Assembly (NCBI GenBank): GCA_044227665.1 | Contig: JBGAWK010000001.1 | Location: 1-64,000 of the forward strand | Length of the DNA: 64,000 nucleotides | Direction: 5' to 3' | DNA from: JBGAWK01 sp044227665 | Lineage (GTDB): Bacteria > Bacteroidota > Bacteroidia > Chitinophagales > JADIYW01 | Part shown: positions 62,266 through 64,000 of the stretch, piece after piece | How positions within the stretch are numbered: position 1 is the first letter of the stretch | How the letters are laid out: the number at the start of each line of letters is the position of its first letter | Position numbers and translations under genes: made by a program | Notes under the pieces: model-generated | Databases searched by the model: none | Told to the model about the DNA's origin: nothing | What the model saw: only the letters and a program-made list of their open reading frames with translations

Positions 62266-63393
62266 TTAGATAATGCCTTTGGTGCTGGGAATTCCTGAGC
62301 CTGTGCGGCATTTTGCCGCTTTGATTGCCTTGGCCAGTGCTTTGAATATGGACTCTATCTTGTGGTGTTCATTGTCTCCTTCTGCTTTTATATTTAGATT
62401 ACATCTTGCAGCATCGCTAAAAGATTTAAAAAAATGGAAAAACATTTCTGTGGGCATATCACCGATAAATTCTCTGCTAAAATGTGCCTTCCACACGATC
62501 CAGGGTCTGCCTCCAAAATCTATTGCCACCTGTGCCAATACGTCGTCCATAGGCAACACAAAAGCATATCTTTCTATACCCTCTTTGTTGCCCAATGCTT
62601 GAACTAAAGCCTCGCCAAGTGCCAGTGCCGTATCTTCGATGGTATGATGTTCATCTATCTCTAGATCTCCTTTTACGTGAATACTGAGGTCTATCTCTCC
62701 ATGTCGTGCAAGCTGTGTGAGCATGTGGTCAAAGAAGCCCAATCCTGTACTAATATCATATTTGCCGGTACCATCTAGGTCTAATGTTACGGAAATATCT
62801 GTTTCTGAGGTTCTTCTATGTACTTGGGCGGTACGATGTGGCAGGGCAAAAAATTGATATATTTCACGCCAGTGTTTGGCTTGTAATACTAAAGTTTCTT
62901 GTAAGTCCCCTAAGTTTAGTTTATCATCATCTACCGTATCTGAACTGCGACCTATGAGTATGCCCCTTGCGGTAAGATTTTTCGCCAATTGGATGTCGGT
63001 ATATCTGTCGCCAATAACATAAGAATTTTCTAAATCATACTCTTCAAAAAAATATTCCTCCAACATGGCTATCCCGGGCTTGCGCGTAGGCAAATGTTCA
63101 TGGGCAAAAGATTTGTCTATATGTACCGCTTGAAAATGTATGCCTTCATCCGCCAATAGCTGTAAGATAAAGTTTTGTACGGGCCAAAAGGTGTCTTCAG
63201 GAAATGATGGCGTGCCTAATCCATCCTGATTGGTGACCATCGCCAACTCAAAATTATTTTCTTGCACTATTTTTTTTAGATAATAGATACACTCTGGCAG
63301 AAATCTAAGTTTTTGAAAGTTATCTATCTGCCAGTCCTCAGGCTCGTGGATGAGTGTGCCATCACGGTCTATGAATAATACACGTTTTTTCAT
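62266..63393 (-). CDS. hisB: Bifunctional histidinol-phosphatase/imidazoleglycerol-phosphate dehydratase
   Basis: A 375-residue fusion of two histidine-pathway activities. The N-terminal HAD phosphatase has catalytic Asp9 and Asp11 in FIDRDGTLI and KPGIAMLEEYF. The C-terminal IGPD domain (from about residue 190) has GLGFFDHMLTQLARHGEIDL, DEHHTIEDTALALGEAL and DEHH/EHHKIES metal sites. No other his genes are near, so the pathway is scattered. It is divergent from the truncated membrane protein at the window end. Confidence 0.95.
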   Translation of the reverse strand: MKKRVLFIDRDGTLIHEPEDWQIDNFQKLRFLPECIYYLKKIVQENNFELAMVTNQDGLGTPSFPEDTFWPVQNFILQLLADEGIHFQAVHIDKSFAHEHLPTRKPGIAMLEEYFFEEYDLENSYVIGDRYTDIQLAKNLTARGILIGRSSDTVDDDKLNLGDLQETLVLQAKHWREIYQFFALPHRTAQVHRRTSETDISVTLDLDGTGKYDISTGLGFFDHMLTQLARHGEIDLSIHVKGDLEIDEHHTIEDTALALGEALVQALGNKEGIERYAFVLPMDDVLAQVAIDFGGRPWIVWKAHFSREFIGDMPTEMFFHFFKSFSDAARCNLNIKAEGDNEHHKIESIFKALAKAIKAAKCRTGSGIPSTKGII

Positions 63394-63525
63394 ATTGCGT
63401 AAAGGTAGTAAGGTTTTGGCAGAAGATACGCCGCATCTTAGGATTGCCTATTGAATAAATTTTACATTTAGTGTTAAACTGCATACTTATCGTATTGATT
63501 ATTATATGTAAACCATACTTTTTGG

Positions 63526-63533
63526 TATTTTTG
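63526..63533 (+). promoter_or_regulatory. Putative -7 promoter element of the terminal membrane protein gene
   Basis: TATTTTTG matches TAnnTTTG, 57 bases upstream of the ATG at 63591. The segment ACCATACTTTTTGGTA lies directly before it. Confidence 0.45.
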
Positions 63534-63590
63534 ACGACAAATAATCCTAAATAGCCTTTGCAAGCCCAGTCCATAGCATTACAACAGAGA

Positions 63591-64000
63591 ATGTTGCTCC
63601 CGAAAAGCTCCTTTATAGATTTGTCCAAGACAATATTTATGGCGTTTTACTTTTTGTTTTTGGGCAATGGGGCCCTAAGTTTGACACCTTTAGCTTCTAT
63701 ATATGGACTTTTCATGGCAGCCTCTGCTTCTATCTCCTTAGTATTTTGTTTTTTTTACCTTCCAGATGTTTTTTTATTCAAAAAGAGGTTCAAGGCTATA
63801 GATATCATCTCCATCCTGTATTGCTCCCTGACCCTATACTCCGCTATGTCACAGGTAGTAATATTTGATACCAAGATAATAAAGGCTATATTGTATGCAG
63901 GAAAAAACTATTTCTATACTTTCAATATTTTCTTTTTTTACTATTTATTTCGTGCTAGAATTATCTCTCCAAAGCATTATAATTATGGATATTTAATTGT
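63591..64000 (+). CDS. Start of a polytopic membrane protein, cut off by the window end
   Basis: An open reading frame runs from ATG 63591 to the end of the window without a stop (136 codons seen). The N-terminus MLLPKSSFIDLSKTIFMAFYF leads to four likely transmembrane helices (TPLASIYGLFMAASASISLVF, IDIISILYCSLTLYSAMS, TFNIFFFYYLF). The pattern resembles the first part of O-antigen ligase/polymerase-like proteins, but too little is visible to name it. Confidence 0.7.
   Translation, partial: MLLPKSSFIDLSKTIFMAFYFLFLGNGALSLTPLASIYGLFMAASASISLVFCFFYLPDVFLFKKRFKAIDIISILYCSLTLYSAMSQVVIFDTKIIKAILYAGKNYFYTFNIFFFYYLFRARIISPKHYNYGYLI

Noticed and set aside
1..64000. tRNA, rRNA or CRISPR genes
   Set aside because: No T-loop-like GGTTCGA sequence in a tRNA context, no rRNA sequence and no direct repeat array was seen by eye. 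A tRNAscan/Infernal run would be needed for full certainty.

Overview
The window looks like a chromosomal segment of a Bacteroidota (Bacteroidetes) bacterium with a moderately AT-rich genome. The evidence is: gliding/type IX secretion-associated genes (gldA, gldF, gldG, gldB) and a large surface protein ending in a type A C-terminal sorting domain; a short primary sigma factor without region 1.1; a Bat (MoxR/VWA/TPR) operon; GAPDH of the long, N-terminally extended type; and repeated matches to the Bacteroidetes -7 promoter element TAnnTTTG just upstream of genes. I see no rRNA, tRNA, CRISPR array, prophage or intact insertion sequence. Genes are dense, and several convergent pairs touch or overlap at their 3' ends.

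Layout. 1-0.5 kb: RelE/ParE-type toxin-antitoxin pair. 0.7-3.1 kb: superoxide dismutase, a PabB-like chorismate enzyme and TadA. 3.2-5.9 kb: TolC plus HlyD-type efflux pair. 5.9-9.3 kb: gldA-gldF-gldG ABC transporter. 9.4-13.7 kb: small lipoprotein, GAPDH, primary sigma factor, papain-like aminopeptidase. 13.7-16.9 kb: hpf, xerD-type recombinase, grpE, dnaJ. 17-22.3 kb: AddB/RecB-like nuclease, small membrane protein, chain-length regulator and O-antigen ligase/polymerase-like protein. 22.3-23.6 kb: TPR-SUFU protein. 23.8-29.8 kb: lipoamide dehydrogenase, a 600-base gap ending in a strong hairpin, dnaK, a CDF metal transporter and a polyprenyl synthase. 29.8-37 kb: a cysteine desulfurase with no standard start codon, a 1138-residue T9SS cargo protein and, divergently, three genes for a UDP-2,3-diamino-glucuronate-type sugar. 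37.1-42.6 kb: Bat operon. 42.6-47.1 kb: nadE, porT-like barrel, gldB, GNAT and an acidic protein. 47.2-51.1 kb: B12-dependent methionine synthase split into two genes behind a SAM-I riboswitch. 51.1-53.1 kb: GT-C-like membrane protein and DUF1801. 53.2-57.8 kb: mutL, two rhomboids and an EEP-family hydrolase. 57.8-60.4 kb: SDR-like protein, cystathionine gamma-synthase-type enzyme and a TIGR02757 protein. 60.4-63.4 kb: ahpD, ahpC, dps and hisB. The window ends inside a polytopic membrane protein.

How the genes work together. There are four themes. Cell surface and secretion: gldAFG, gldB, the T9SS cargo, the Wbp/Wlb-type sugar genes, the Wzz-like/ligase pair and the efflux pair. In Porphyromonas gingivalis the sugar that joins T9SS cargo to the surface comes from the Wbp pathway, so the divergent cargo gene and Wbp/Wlb genes are the most suggestive juxtaposition here. 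Stress: sod, ahpC/ahpD, dps, dnaK, grpE-dnaJ, hpf and the Bat operon. Sulfur and one-carbon metabolism: riboswitch-controlled split metH, the cystathionine gamma-synthase-like enzyme, the cysteine desulfurase and PabB. Genome maintenance: mutL with an eroded endonuclease motif, XerD and the PD-(D/E)XK nuclease.

All functional names are inferred from motifs read by eye. No database search was run.
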